Positions 7,550-14,741 of a stretch of 18,838 bases of DNA are shown one piece after another. The stretch comes from Oscillospiraceae bacterium (GTDB lineage: Bacteria > Bacillota > Clostridia > Oscillospirales > Oscillospiraceae): NCBI GenBank assembly GCA_017521875.1, contig JAFXBH010000254.1, positions 1 to 18,838 on the forward strand, given 5' to 3'. Below the pieces are notes generated by a model. That model ran no database searches. It worked only from the letters and a program-made list of their open reading frames with translations, and was not told the DNA's origin. The position numbers and the translations under genes are program-made. The stretch's first letter is position 1. Each line of letters opens with the position of its first letter.

Positions 7550-8722
7550 TTACTTCACTTCGTTCACAGTCACATTTGCAGTGCTTGCAGGGAACTCAAC
7601 CAGGTCAGCCTTGATCTCAACGGAACCGTCAACGATCTTAGCCAGCAGAGCCTCGTAGTCAGCAACTGCCCAGTTCTTCAGGGACCAGGTAGCAACAGGC
7701 AGGCCAACAGCGTTGTCCTTTGCGCCCAGAGCAGTGCTGGTGCCGCCCAGATCAGCGAACTTACCTTCGTAGAACTTGCCCAGTGCCCACTGTACGGAGT
7801 CGGACAGGCCCTTCATAGCGGAAGTGATAACTGTGGGAGATTGGCTGGACTGGTCAACGTCAACGCCAACGACCTTGCCGTCTTCAGCGCCGGCAGCAGC
7901 AACAACAGAGTTGAACATAGAACCGCCGCAGCAGAAGATAACTTCAGTGCCGTTCTGATACCAACCGGTAGCCATGGTCTGCAGTTCGCTGGAAGCGGAG
8001 AAGGTAGAGCCGTGGAGCCAGGAGTAGTTCACTTCTACCTTAACGCCCTTTGCAGCAGCGGCAGCCTCAGCGCCCTGTACAAAGCCGTAACCGAAGCGCT
8101 GGCAAGCGGGGTTAGTGCCGCCGCCACCACCGGTGAAGCCCAACTTGGTGTAACCTTCCATAACGGTAGCGTAGCCAGCCAGGTAGCCGGACTGCTCTTC
8201 CTGGAAGGAGATGCCAGCGATGTTCTTCAGAACAGGGCTGCCTTCAACAGCGGGATCTTCCACAACGGGATAGCCGTCGATAAAGATGAAACTTACATCG
8301 GGGTACTGCTTAGCAGCAGCGCGGAGAGCGCCTTCCTGCATAAAGCCGGCAGCAACAACAACCTTGGCGCCGTTATCGCAAGCAGCCTTCACAGCGTTGA
8401 TACGGTCGTCGTCAGTTGCCTGGTCGCCATTGGCGGGCATATAGTACTTGTAGGACTTGCCGTTGTTGGCAGCGTACAACTTAACGCCGTCAAAAGAGCC
8501 CTGGTTGAAGGACTTGTCCTTCAACTGACCAACGTCAGTGATGAAAGCAACTTCGTACTTACCATCGGTGCTGGTCATTTCGTCGGCGATCTTATCGGGA
8601 TCGGTGATCTTGGTATCTTCCTGGGGCTTGGTCTCGTCGTTACCGGCGGGCTTCTTACCGCAGGCAGCAAACATACCTACGACCATCAGAACAGCCAGCA
8701 ACAAAGCAAATAACTTTTTCAT
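7550..8722 (-). CDS. BMP-family (Med/PnrA-like) substrate-binding lipoprotein
   Basis: 390-aa solute-binding lipoprotein of an ABC importer. A lipoprotein signal peptide ends at FAAC (Cys21), followed by an acidic, Gly/Lys-rich linker to about 50. The body matches the basic membrane protein family: VAFITDVGQLKDKSFNQGSFDGV, DVSFIFIDGYPV, GYLAGYATVM, LGFTGGGGGT, EVIFCCGGSM and GVDVDQSSQSP. Characterised members (Treponema PnrA, Lactococcus BmpA) bind nucleosides. No permease or ATPase gene is adjacent. ATG 8722 follows GGAGGAA. A weak promoter-like pair (TTGATT, 17 bp, GACAAT at 8795-8767) precedes it; co-transcription with cdd, 107 bp upstream, is also possible because no terminator separates them. 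Confidence 0.9.
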   Translation of the reverse strand: MKKLFALLLAVLMVVGMFAACGKKPAGNDETKPQEDTKITDPDKIADEMTSTDGKYEVAFITDVGQLKDKSFNQGSFDGVKLYAANNGKSYKYYMPANGDQATDDDRINAVKAACDNGAKVVVAAGFMQEGALRAAAKQYPDVSFIFIDGYPVVEDPAVEGSPVLKNIAGISFQEEQSGYLAGYATVMEGYTKLGFTGGGGGTNPACQRFGYGFVQGAEAAAAAKGVKVEVNYSWLHGSTFSASSELQTMATGWYQNGTEVIFCCGGSMFNSVVAAAGAEDGKVVGVDVDQSSQSPTVITSAMKGLSDSVQWALGKFYEGKFADLGGTSTALGAKDNAVGLPVATWSLKNWAVADYEALLAKIVDGSVEIKADLVEFPASTANVTVNEVK

Positions 8723-8829
8723 GATTATTCCTCCATAAAAATTTTTGTGGCTTATTTGCTATTCGTATTGTCGCACATCTCTAGGTAAAAATCAACCGGT
8801 TTTGCGTTTTTTGTCAATATTTACCAAAT

Positions 8830-9240
8830 TTATGCCATATGTTTTTCTGCCTGGAAACTGTGGGGCAGGAGTTGCGCCAGCGTCAGGGTCTCGTAGGTAT
8901 CTTCCGGACCCACAATGTAGACCCAAAAGTCATCCCGGCAGAATTCCCGCATCACCTGCCGGCAAACACCGCAAGGGGGAAACGCGCCTGTGATCACGCC
9001 GTCTTTGCCTCCGCAGACGGCAATGGCGGCAAAATCCCGGTGGCCGTCGTAGACTGCCTTGAAAATAGCGGTACGCTCCGCACAGTTGGTAGGGCCGTAG
9101 GCAGCGTTTTCGATATTACAGCCCTGGTACACTGTACCGTCGGCACACAGCAGCGCTGCACCTACCTTATAGCCGGAATAGGGCACATAGGCGTGGGTCA
9201 TGGCTTCCTTCGCCAAGTCGATCAATTGTTCCGGTGTCAT
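8830..9240 (-). CDS. cdd: Cytidine deaminase
   Basis: 136 aa, the size of the small tetrameric cytidine deaminases. It converts cytidine and deoxycytidine to uridine and deoxyuridine in pyrimidine salvage. Motifs: PYSGYKVGAALL near the start, GCNIENAAYGPTNCAERTA with zinc ligand Cys53 and catalytic Glu55, and PPCGVCRQV with Cys90 and Cys93 as the other zinc ligands. The frame extends upstream to 9336, but that part encodes an interspersed repeat; ATG 9240 follows AAAGGTGG at 7-nt spacing. It stands upstream of the BMP lipoprotein gene on the same strand, which suggests joint nucleoside uptake and salvage. Confidence 0.95.
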   Translation of the reverse strand: MTPEQLIDLAKEAMTHAYVPYSGYKVGAALLCADGTVYQGCNIENAAYGPTNCAERTAIFKAVYDGHRDFAAIAVCGGKDGVITGAFPPCGVCRQVMREFCRDDFWVYIVGPEDTYETLTLAQLLPHSFQAEKHMA

Positions 9241-9272
9241 AGTATTTCCACCTTTCATAACGTTCGTTTTGG

Positions 9273-9307
9273 AGATTGCCACGTCGCTTGCGCTCCTCGC
9301 AATGACG
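9273..9307. repeat. Short interspersed palindromic repeat in the cdd leader
   Basis: Minus strand: ACGTCATTGCGAGGAGCGCA followed by AGCGACGTGGCAATCT. The ends ATTGC/GCAAT and internal complementary bases make an imperfect hairpin. The same word, translating as VIARSASDVAI, is one I recognise as recurring between genes of many Clostridia and other bacteria as a small non-coding dispersed repeat. Only one copy is in this window. It lies between the predicted cdd promoter and the gene. Confidence 0.6.
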
Positions 9308-9324
9308 TGATTGGCGTTGACTTT

Positions 9325-9353
9325 ATTATATGTCAAAAGGGCGTGTTTTGCAA
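9325..9353 (-). promoter_or_regulatory. Probable promoter of cdd
   Basis: Minus strand TATAAT (9330-9325) with TTGCAA (9353-9348) 17 bp upstream. The -35 box falls in the loop of the preceding gene's terminator. A second TTGACA directly abuts the -10 and is therefore not at a usable distance. TTGAC/GTCAA arms (9317-9321, 9332-9336) flank the -10. Confidence 0.55.
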
Positions 9354-9363
9354 CACGCCCTTT
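9331..9363 (-). terminator. Terminator of the P-type ATPase gene
   Basis: A 12-bp perfect stem (9336-9347 with 9352-9363) around a TTGC loop, starting 6 bp after the ATPase stop codon. The T-run after it is short (TTTTG), so termination may be incomplete and some read-through into cdd is possible. Confidence 0.7.
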
Positions 9364-9369
9364 GAAAGA

Positions 9370-12057
9370 TTAATATTTTGCGGTTTTTCTTTGAATGAAC
9401 TTCACCGTTTCCACGATAGGAATGATCAGGAATGCCAAACCCAGGGAGATCAGGTACTCCTGCAGACCCAGGTGTGCAAAGCCAAAGAGGTTGGATAGTA
9501 CATCGATTTCCACCACTGCGGTAGTCAGCAGGAAGGAGCCGATCATAGCACCGTACAGAGCCACATTGTGGGATCCCTTGAAAACCATACCCACGGAGGA
9601 CATCCGCTGAGAACGCATATTGAAGGAGTGGAAAATTTCACACATAGCCATGGTGAAGAATGCCATCGTCATACCGTGGGAACTGTCGGGAATGTTGAAC
9701 CAGCGGAAGGATTCACCGGGGTGCAGATTCAGGAACTCACCGATATAGAATGCCGCCACTGTCAGCACAGTCACCACAAATCCCTGGTATGCGCAATCCA
9801 CTCCCAAGCCACCGGCAAACACACCGTCGTTCTTGCTTCTGGGATTGCGGCGCATAATATTGGCTTCCGGTCTTTCCAAACCCAGGGCCAATGCGGGGAA
9901 GCAGTCAGTCACCAGATTGATGAACAACAGGTGGGGGGCTTCCAAAATGGTGAAGCCCATAATGGTTGCAAAGAAGATGGACAGCACTTCAGACAGGTTG
10001 GAGCCCAGCAGGAACTGGATGGCCTTACGAATATTATCGTAAATACGGCGGCCCTCGCCCACTGCGGTCACGATGGTGGCAAAGTTGTCGTCTGCCAGCA
10101 CCATATCCGCCACATTCTTGGTGACATCGGTACCGGTAATGCCCATACCCACGCCAATGTCAGCGGATTTGATAGAAGGCGCGTCGTTGACGCCGTCACC
10201 GGTCATAGCGGTAACATACCCCTTCTTACGCCAGGTATTGACGATCCGGGTCTTATGCTCCGGCTGCACACGGGCATAGACAGAAATGTGTTCCACCAAC
10301 GCCTCAAACTCATCATCGGTGTACTTGTCAATATCGCTGCCCATCATTGCCTGGGAGTCATCCGAGAGAATACCCAACTCGCGGGCGATGGCCTTTGCCG
10401 TATTGATATGGTCACCGGTAATCATAATAGGCTTAATGCCTGCGTTCCGGCACTCCACAATAGCATCTTTTACCTCGGGACGCACCGGGTCGATCATACC
10501 GGTGAGACCGATGAAGATCATATCTGTCTCCATGGCAGCAGACTCATAGGCCACGGGAGCAGCATCGTATTCCTTATAGGCAACGGCAAAGACGCGCAAC
10601 GCCTTATTGCCCATACGGGTATTTTCTTCCAATGCCTTTGCCAGGATTTCCTGACTCAGGGCTACCACCTTGCCGTCCACCAGTGCGTGGGTACACTTCT
10701 TGAGGATCTCGTCGGGAGCGCCCTTGGTATACTGGACGAACTTGCCGTTTGCCTGATGAACGGTGGACATCATCTTACGGCCGGAGTCAAAAGGAATCTC
10801 TCCTGCCCGAGGCGCTGCGGCAACCAAATCGGTTTTGGTCAAGCCCAAGGTGGCTGCATAGTTGATCAGCGCCACTTCGTCAGGCTCACCGGTGCCCTTG
10901 CCGTTTTCGTCCACTTCCGCGTTGGTGCACAACGCCATAGCGGTAGCCAGCAATTTTTCATCCTGGGCATAGTGATCCACAACGGTCATCACATTCTGGG
11001 TCAGGGTGCCGGTCTTATCGGAGCAGATGATTTGCGTACAACCCAAGGTTTCTACGGCGGTCATTTTGCGGATAATGGCGTTCTTCTTGGACATATTGGT
11101 CACGCCAATGGAAAGCACAATGGTCATAACCGCCACAAGGCCTTCCGGAATGGCAGCCACAGCCAGAGCAATCGCGGTAATGAAGGAGTGAAGGGCTACA
11201 TCAAAGAACTGGACGCCCTCGCCGCCGAAGAAGTATTTGGTAATGATATTGTAGCCAAAAATCACCAGGCAAACGCCGATGACCAACTTGGTCAGGACGT
11301 GGGACAACTGCTCCAGTTTCAGTTCCAGAGGTGTCTTACCCTCTTCTGCCTGAGAGATTGCGTCGGCAATCTTGCCCATCTCGGTATCCATACCGGTAGC
11401 AACAACCACGGCCTTGCCGCGACCATACACCAGGGTGGAACCCATATAAGCCATATTCTTCCGGTCACCCAGAGGCACTTCGTCACTCTTGGACAGTGTG
11501 AGCATATCCACCAATTTGTTGACGGGGACAGACTCGCCGGTGAGGGCGGCCTCTTCGATCTTCATACTGGCGCATTCGATAATACGGCAGTCTGCAGGAA
11601 TGGCGTCGCCGGCATCCAGCAAAATCACATCGCCCACTACCAGATCTTCACTCTTGATGGTGACAATCTTACCGTCCCGCAAAGTTCTGGTAGTGGCTGC
11701 GGACATTTTCTGAAGCGCTTCCACGGCCTTTTCCGCCTTACTCTCCTGGGCCACGCCCAGCACCGCGTTGATCAGCACCACCGCCAAAATAATAATGGAG
11801 TCAGTGGGGGTGACAAATCTACCGGCTTCGATGATCTCTGTCACTGCAGAAATGACTGCCGCTACCAAAAGAATAATGATCATAGGGTCCTTCATTTGGT
11901 TGAAGAACCGCTTCAGCATAGATTCCTTCTTGGCCTCGGCCAATTTGTTCTTGCCGTTTTTCAGCAGGCGTTCCTCTGCCTGGGCAGAAGTCAAGCCCTC
12001 TGCAGAAGAGTCCACTTCCCGAAACACAGATGCAATCGTTTCCAGATAATGCTTCAT
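9370..12057 (-). CDS. P2A-type cation-transporting ATPase (Ca2+/Mn2+ type)
   Basis: 895-aa membrane pump. Motifs in order: actuator TGES (173-176), PEGL in M4 (304-307), phosphorylation site DKTGTLT (Asp347), KGAPD (445-449), TGDGVNDAP (619-627). The ion-ligand positions of the sarcoplasmic Ca2+ pump are all present by motif: Glu305, Asn687 and Glu690 in M5 (SNLSEV), Asn714/Thr717/Asp718 in M6 (NLVTD), Glu807 in M8. About ten membrane segments are visible. The family exports Ca2+, but this gene lies behind a manganese-type riboswitch, and in Lactococcus and Streptococcus such riboswitch-controlled P2A pumps export Mn2+. Mn2+ export with or without Ca2+ is my inference. ATG 12057 follows AAAGGAG. 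Single-gene transcript. Confidence 0.93.
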   Translation of the reverse strand: MKHYLETIASVFREVDSSAEGLTSAQAEERLLKNGKNKLAEAKKESMLKRFFNQMKDPMIIILLVAAVISAVTEIIEAGRFVTPTDSIIILAVVLINAVLGVAQESKAEKAVEALQKMSAATTRTLRDGKIVTIKSEDLVVGDVILLDAGDAIPADCRIIECASMKIEEAALTGESVPVNKLVDMLTLSKSDEVPLGDRKNMAYMGSTLVYGRGKAVVVATGMDTEMGKIADAISQAEEGKTPLELKLEQLSHVLTKLVIGVCLVIFGYNIITKYFFGGEGVQFFDVALHSFITAIALAVAAIPEGLVAVMTIVLSIGVTNMSKKNAIIRKMTAVETLGCTQIICSDKTGTLTQNVMTVVDHYAQDEKLLATAMALCTNAEVDENGKGTGEPDEVALINYAATLGLTKTDLVAAAPRAGEIPFDSGRKMMSTVHQANGKFVQYTKGAPDEILKKCTHALVDGKVVALSQEILAKALEENTRMGNKALRVFAVAYKEYDAAPVAYESAAMETDMIFIGLTGMIDPVRPEVKDAIVECRNAGIKPIMITGDHINTAKAIARELGILSDDSQAMMGSDIDKYTDDEFEALVEHISVYARVQPEHKTRIVNTWRKKGYVTAMTGDGVNDAPSIKSADIGVGMGITGTDVTKNVADMVLADDNFATIVTAVGEGRRIYDNIRKAIQFLLGSNLSEVLSIFFATIMGFTILEAPHLLFINLVTDCFPALALGLERPEANIMRRNPRSKNDGVFAGGLGVDCAYQGFVVTVLTVAAFYIGEFLNLHPGESFRWFNIPDSSHGMTMAFFTMAMCEIFHSFNMRSQRMSSVGMVFKGSHNVALYGAMIGSFLLTTAVVEIDVLSNLFGFAHLGLQEYLISLGLAFLIIPIVETVKFIQRKTAKY

Positions 12058-12106
12058 TTGAATACTCCTTTAGAATATTTTACACAGGCAATACAGGGGT
12101 ACAAAC

Positions 12107-12146
12107 AAAAAACCCATGCACAGACCCAAAAATGCTGTGCATGAGT
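12107..12146 (-). terminator. Riboswitch-controlled terminator before the P-type ATPase
   Basis: Minus strand arms ACTCATGCACAG (12146-12135) and CTGTGCATGGGT (12123-12112) form a 12-bp stem with one G-U pair, followed by TTTTTT (12112-12107). The 5' arm contains the bases that close the aptamer P1 helix (12145-12141), so aptamer and terminator cannot both form fully. Confidence 0.85.
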
Positions 12147-12232
12147 CTCATTCTTTGCAAAGCATTCCGGGCTGAACGCCGGCTTGACGAAATGCTACGG
12201 GCAGGATAACCCACCCGGAATTACTCCCTCAT
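12141..12232 (-). ncRNA. yybP-ykoY-type manganese riboswitch aptamer
   Basis: Minus-strand leader of the ATPase gene. P1 is formed by ATGAG (12232-12228) and CTCAT (12145-12141). The conserved features of the family are present in order: GGGAGTAA just after the 5' P1 strand, a hairpin with GGGTGGGTTATCCTGCCC, CATTTCGTCAA, a GCCGGCG...GCCCGG helix, CTTTGCAAAG and TGAGAC before the 3' P1 strand. Known members bind Mn2+ and switch on exporters. Because P1 overlaps the terminator stem, ligand binding should favour read-through, i.e. Mn2+ turns the pump on. Recognised by eye; not scored with a covariance model. Confidence 0.85.
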
Positions 12233-12243
12233 AGTACTTTTTT

Positions 12244-12272
12244 AATATAGCAACTCTCCGGTGAAAAGTCAA
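12244..12272 (-). promoter_or_regulatory. Promoter of the riboswitch-ATPase transcript
   Basis: Minus strand TTGACT (12272-12267), 17 bp, TATATT (12249-12244). The start near 12237 lies a few bases before the 5' P1 strand of the riboswitch, as expected. The whole 322-bp gap 12058-12379 is accounted for by this promoter, the riboswitch and terminator, and the upstream region of the divergent carboxypeptidase gene. Confidence 0.8.
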
Positions 12273-12342
12273 TCGGAATTACCCTATTTTTACCAATTCC
12301 CAAAATTTTATACTTCCACTATCTTTTTTTACGCCAAAGATG

Positions 12343-12348
12343 TATAAT
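12343..12348 (+). promoter_or_regulatory. Possible -10 box of the D,D-carboxypeptidase gene
   Basis: A perfect TATAAT lies 31 bp before ATG 12380. The hexamer 17 bp upstream (TATCTT, 12320-12325) is a poor -35, so the promoter is either weak or depends on an activator or on another sigma factor. Confidence 0.45.
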
Positions 12349-12379
12349 AAGAACAATCCACACAAAAAAGAGGACAACC

Positions 12380-13369
12380 ATGAAAAAGATACTGTATTTG
12401 GAATTGGCTGTAATGGCCGTGCTGGTGATCGTGGCAATCATCGTATGTTTTACCTTCACCAACAAACCCGCGCTTCCCCCGGACAGCGGGGAACATCAAA
12501 AAGAACCCTCCCAGGAAACCACGGAAACGCCTACAGAATCTGTCACAGAATTCGTTCCCACCTGGAACACCTATCCCGCAGATCGCCAGTTGCTGGGCCA
12601 GCAGTATTTTGTGTATGACTGCAAGGCAAATACCTTCCTGATTCTCTCCGGACAGAAAACCGACCGGGTTTACCCTGCCAGCATCACTAAACTGTTCACG
12701 GCCTATGTGGCAATGCAGTATGTCCAGCCGGACACCCGGATCACCGCCGGCAGTGAATTGGATATGGTAGCCTGGGGCTCTTCGGTGGCTAAGATCAAGA
12801 AAGGCGACACCCTTACCGCAGAGCAGTTGGTAGAGGCTATGCTCCTGCCCAGCGGCAATGATGCCTCTTATATTTTGGCCTGTGAAGCCGGACGGATCAT
12901 CAAAAACGATCCCGGACTCAGTGCTGCCAGCGCGGTAGCCGCCTTTATGGCAGAGATGAACAAGCAGGCCAAAGATGTGGGAATGGTAAACACCCACTAT
13001 GTAAATCCCGACGGCATCCACGACAACAATCACTACACCACTTTTGAAGATTTGGCTATTTTAGGTAAACTCTCTATGGGTGAGGAAACCATTATGCGGT
13101 ATGCCGCCACCGCCAGAGAAACGGTCACCCTTCACGGCGAGGAGATTGAATGGAAGAACACCAACGCCCTGGTAGACACCACCTCTCCCTACTACTGCCC
13201 CTATGCTGTAGGATTGAAGACCGGGCAGACACCTTCCGCCGGCAGTTGTTTGCTTTCTGCCTTCCGTATGGATGACCACGAACTGCTGATCGGCGTGTTC
13301 GGTTGCCCCGAGGAAGAAGACCGGTTCGACGACACACTGCAACTATTGAATCAAATCGTTTTGAACTAA
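12380..13369 (+). CDS. D-alanyl-D-alanine carboxypeptidase (S11 family, DacF-like)
   Basis: 329 aa, cell-surface penicillin-binding enzyme that removes the terminal D-Ala from peptidoglycan stem peptides. A hydrophobic segment (about 5-27) without a clear cleavage site or lipobox looks like a membrane anchor, followed by an acidic, Thr/Pro-rich stalk to about 62. Catalytic motifs: SITK (Ser101, Lys104), SGN (158-160) and KTG (280-282), in normal spacing. The protein ends soon after the catalytic domain, lacking the C-terminal beta domain and amphipathic helix of DacA/PBP5. Start supported by AGAGGAC before ATG 12380. Monocistronic. Which D,D-peptidase paralogue it is cannot be told. Confidence 0.92.
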   Translation: MKKILYLELAVMAVLVIVAIIVCFTFTNKPALPPDSGEHQKEPSQETTETPTESVTEFVPTWNTYPADRQLLGQQYFVYDCKANTFLILSGQKTDRVYPASITKLFTAYVAMQYVQPDTRITAGSELDMVAWGSSVAKIKKGDTLTAEQLVEAMLLPSGNDASYILACEAGRIIKNDPGLSAASAVAAFMAEMNKQAKDVGMVNTHYVNPDGIHDNNHYTTFEDLAILGKLSMGEETIMRYAATARETVTLHGEEIEWKNTNALVDTTSPYYCPYAVGLKTGQTPSAGSCLLSAFRMDDHELLIGVFGCPEEEDRFDDTLQLLNQIVLN

Positions 13370-13375
13370 ACGACA

Positions 13376-13410
13376 AATCCGCACCTGCAAATGCAGGTGC
13401 GGATTATTTT
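13376..13410. terminator. Terminator between convergent carboxypeptidase and transporter genes
   Basis: A 13-bp perfect stem (13376-13388 with 13393-13405) around AAAT, followed by ATTTT on the plus strand. On the minus strand only a short T-stretch follows, but it is the only hairpin after the transporter stop at 13420. Confidence 0.85.
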
Positions 13411-13419
13411 GCATACTAC

Positions 13420-14601
13420 TTATCCCAATAGGATTACCAGTTGGCATACCAGAATGATTGCTGCCAGCGCCATAGGATAGGTGGCTGCGTAGGCTGCCGC
13501 CACATCGTCTGTACCGGCAGAGGAAATCAGCGTACCCAGCGCGGGGGTGCTGGTCATACCACCGGTGATAGAACCCAGATTGTTCAGCAGAGACAGTTTC
13601 AGTACCTTTGCTGCAAAGAAGTAGCCGATCAGCATAGGAACCATGGTCATCAGCGCACCGTAGACAAACAGAATGGGACCTTGCTCCTTCAGGATCGCCA
13701 CAAATTGCTTACCGCCTTCCACACCGGAACCGGCCAGGAACAGCACCAGGCCCAATTCCCGCAGGAGTTTGCTGGTGGTAGTGGGAACTTGCATATTCAG
13801 TCTGCCAATGCGGCCAAAGTGACCCAGGATCAAGGCAACAATCAGCGCGCCGCCGGTATTACCCAGAGAGAAGGAACTGCCGCCGGGCAGAGGAATCGTA
13901 ATCGTACCCAGCAGGATACCGCCCAAAATGCCCAGGCACACAGGCAGAAGGCCAAAGGGTTCAAAAGAGAACAGCGCCTTGCCGGTTTTTTCCTTTTCCG
14001 TCACTTTAGCGGCTTCGTTGCCCACGAGTTTCTTTCTCTCGGCATCCATATCTGCCCGCAGAATCTTGGGCATCAACTGCACAAACAGAACCACACCGAT
14101 GACGCCAAAGGGGTAGGCAACACCATTGCCCACGGCAACCAAGGATTCTCTTACTTCGCCGGCGGCTGCTTTGGCTGCGGCAAAACCGGGAGTACTGGTC
14201 AATGCGCCGGAGAGCATACCTGCAGTCAGGGCTGCATCCATGCCGGTGAGTTTGGTAATTGCAAAACAAGTCAGGCCGCCGGAGAGGATAATCACCAGGC
14301 CCAGCAGCACATAGGATTTGGCGTTTGCTTTCAGATTCCGGAAGAACTTCGGGCCGGCGATCAGGCCAACGGAGATCACAAACAGCACCAGGCCCAGATT
14401 CTGCACCACCTTGGGCATCTCTGCGCCAAACATGCTGTTGGGGTAGGCAGAACTCAGATGGCCAAACACCAATGCAACCAAAAAGACGGCAGAAGAGCCA
14501 AGGCCAACGCCCTTAATTTCGATTCTTCCAATGATGTAACCCAGGGTCAAAATCAGAAAGATGTTCAGCAGCACATATACCGATTGACTAAACACAAACA
14601 C
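13420..14601 (-). CDS. AspT/YidE/YbjL-type transporter, short form
   Basis: 393-aa integral membrane protein with two homologous halves. Each has the family pattern LGLVLFxxxxG near a long hydrophobic helix and a GxxxGxxTSTPxxA motif (first half about residues 130-140, second half about 345-355). The family includes the aspartate:alanine exchanger AspT. Usual members are about 550 aa and carry two regulatory TrkA-C domains between the halves; here the halves are joined by only a short charged loop (about 185-215). The substrate is unknown. Translation probably starts at GTG 14601, which follows AAAAAGGAGAG at about 7-nt spacing. It has its own promoter and is not cotranscribed with the CARF gene unless by read-through. 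Confidence 0.82.
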   Translation of the reverse strand: MFVFSQSVYVLLNIFLILTLGYIIGRIEIKGVGLGSSAVFLVALVFGHLSSAYPNSMFGAEMPKVVQNLGLVLFVISVGLIAGPKFFRNLKANAKSYVLLGLVIILSGGLTCFAITKLTGMDAALTAGMLSGALTSTPGFAAAKAAAGEVRESLVAVGNGVAYPFGVIGVVLFVQLMPKILRADMDAERKKLVGNEAAKVTEKEKTGKALFSFEPFGLLPVCLGILGGILLGTITIPLPGGSSFSLGNTGGALIVALILGHFGRIGRLNMQVPTTTSKLLRELGLVLFLAGSGVEGGKQFVAILKEQGPILFVYGALMTMVPMLIGYFFAAKVLKLSLLNNLGSITGGMTSTPALGTLISSAGTDDVAAAYAATYPMALAAIILVCQLVILLG

Positions 14602-14663
14602 GAGAATTCTCTCCTTTTTCAGTTCATATCATTGGCCATCACGGCCACAAAACGCTAACGGAA

Positions 14664-14692
14664 ATTATACCACAATCATTTCTTGATTGCAA
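14664..14692 (-). promoter_or_regulatory. Promoter of the AspT-like transporter with an inverted repeat in its spacer
   Basis: Minus strand TTGCAA (14692-14687), 17-bp spacer, TATAAT (14669-14664), with TGG before the -10 making it an extended -10. CAATCA (14689-14684 on the minus strand) and TGATTG (14678-14673) form a 6-bp inverted repeat with 5-bp spacing that fills the spacer and touches the -35 box: a plausible repressor site. Confidence 0.75.
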
Positions 14693-14741
14693 GCCATTTC
14701 CAGAGTCTTACGGTGTCATTTCCTCACTTTTTGCCCATGGT

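Noticed and set aside
7469..8713. 414-codon plus-strand open frame opposite the BMP lipoprotein gene
   Set aside because: No recognisable domain. The minus-strand frame has a lipoprotein signal, family motifs, a ribosome binding site and a terminator.
8812..8817. TTGACA on the minus strand upstream of the BMP gene as its -35 box
   Set aside because: No acceptable -10 lies 16-18 bp downstream, so I did not annotate a promoter from it.
9241..9336. N-terminal extension of cytidine deaminase
   Set aside because: The extra codons are a translated dispersed repeat plus promoter sequence. ATG 9240 has its own ribosome binding site.
9568..12144. 858-codon plus-strand open frame opposite the P-type ATPase gene
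   Set aside because: It is a shadow produced by codon bias. Its translation is rich in His, Gln and Gly without any domain, while the minus strand carries every P-type ATPase motif.
13441..14658. 405-codon plus-strand open frame opposite the transporter gene
   Set aside because: The product is compositionally odd (very rich in Gln, His, Gly and Asn), has no ribosome binding site or domain, and lies antisense to a clear membrane protein.
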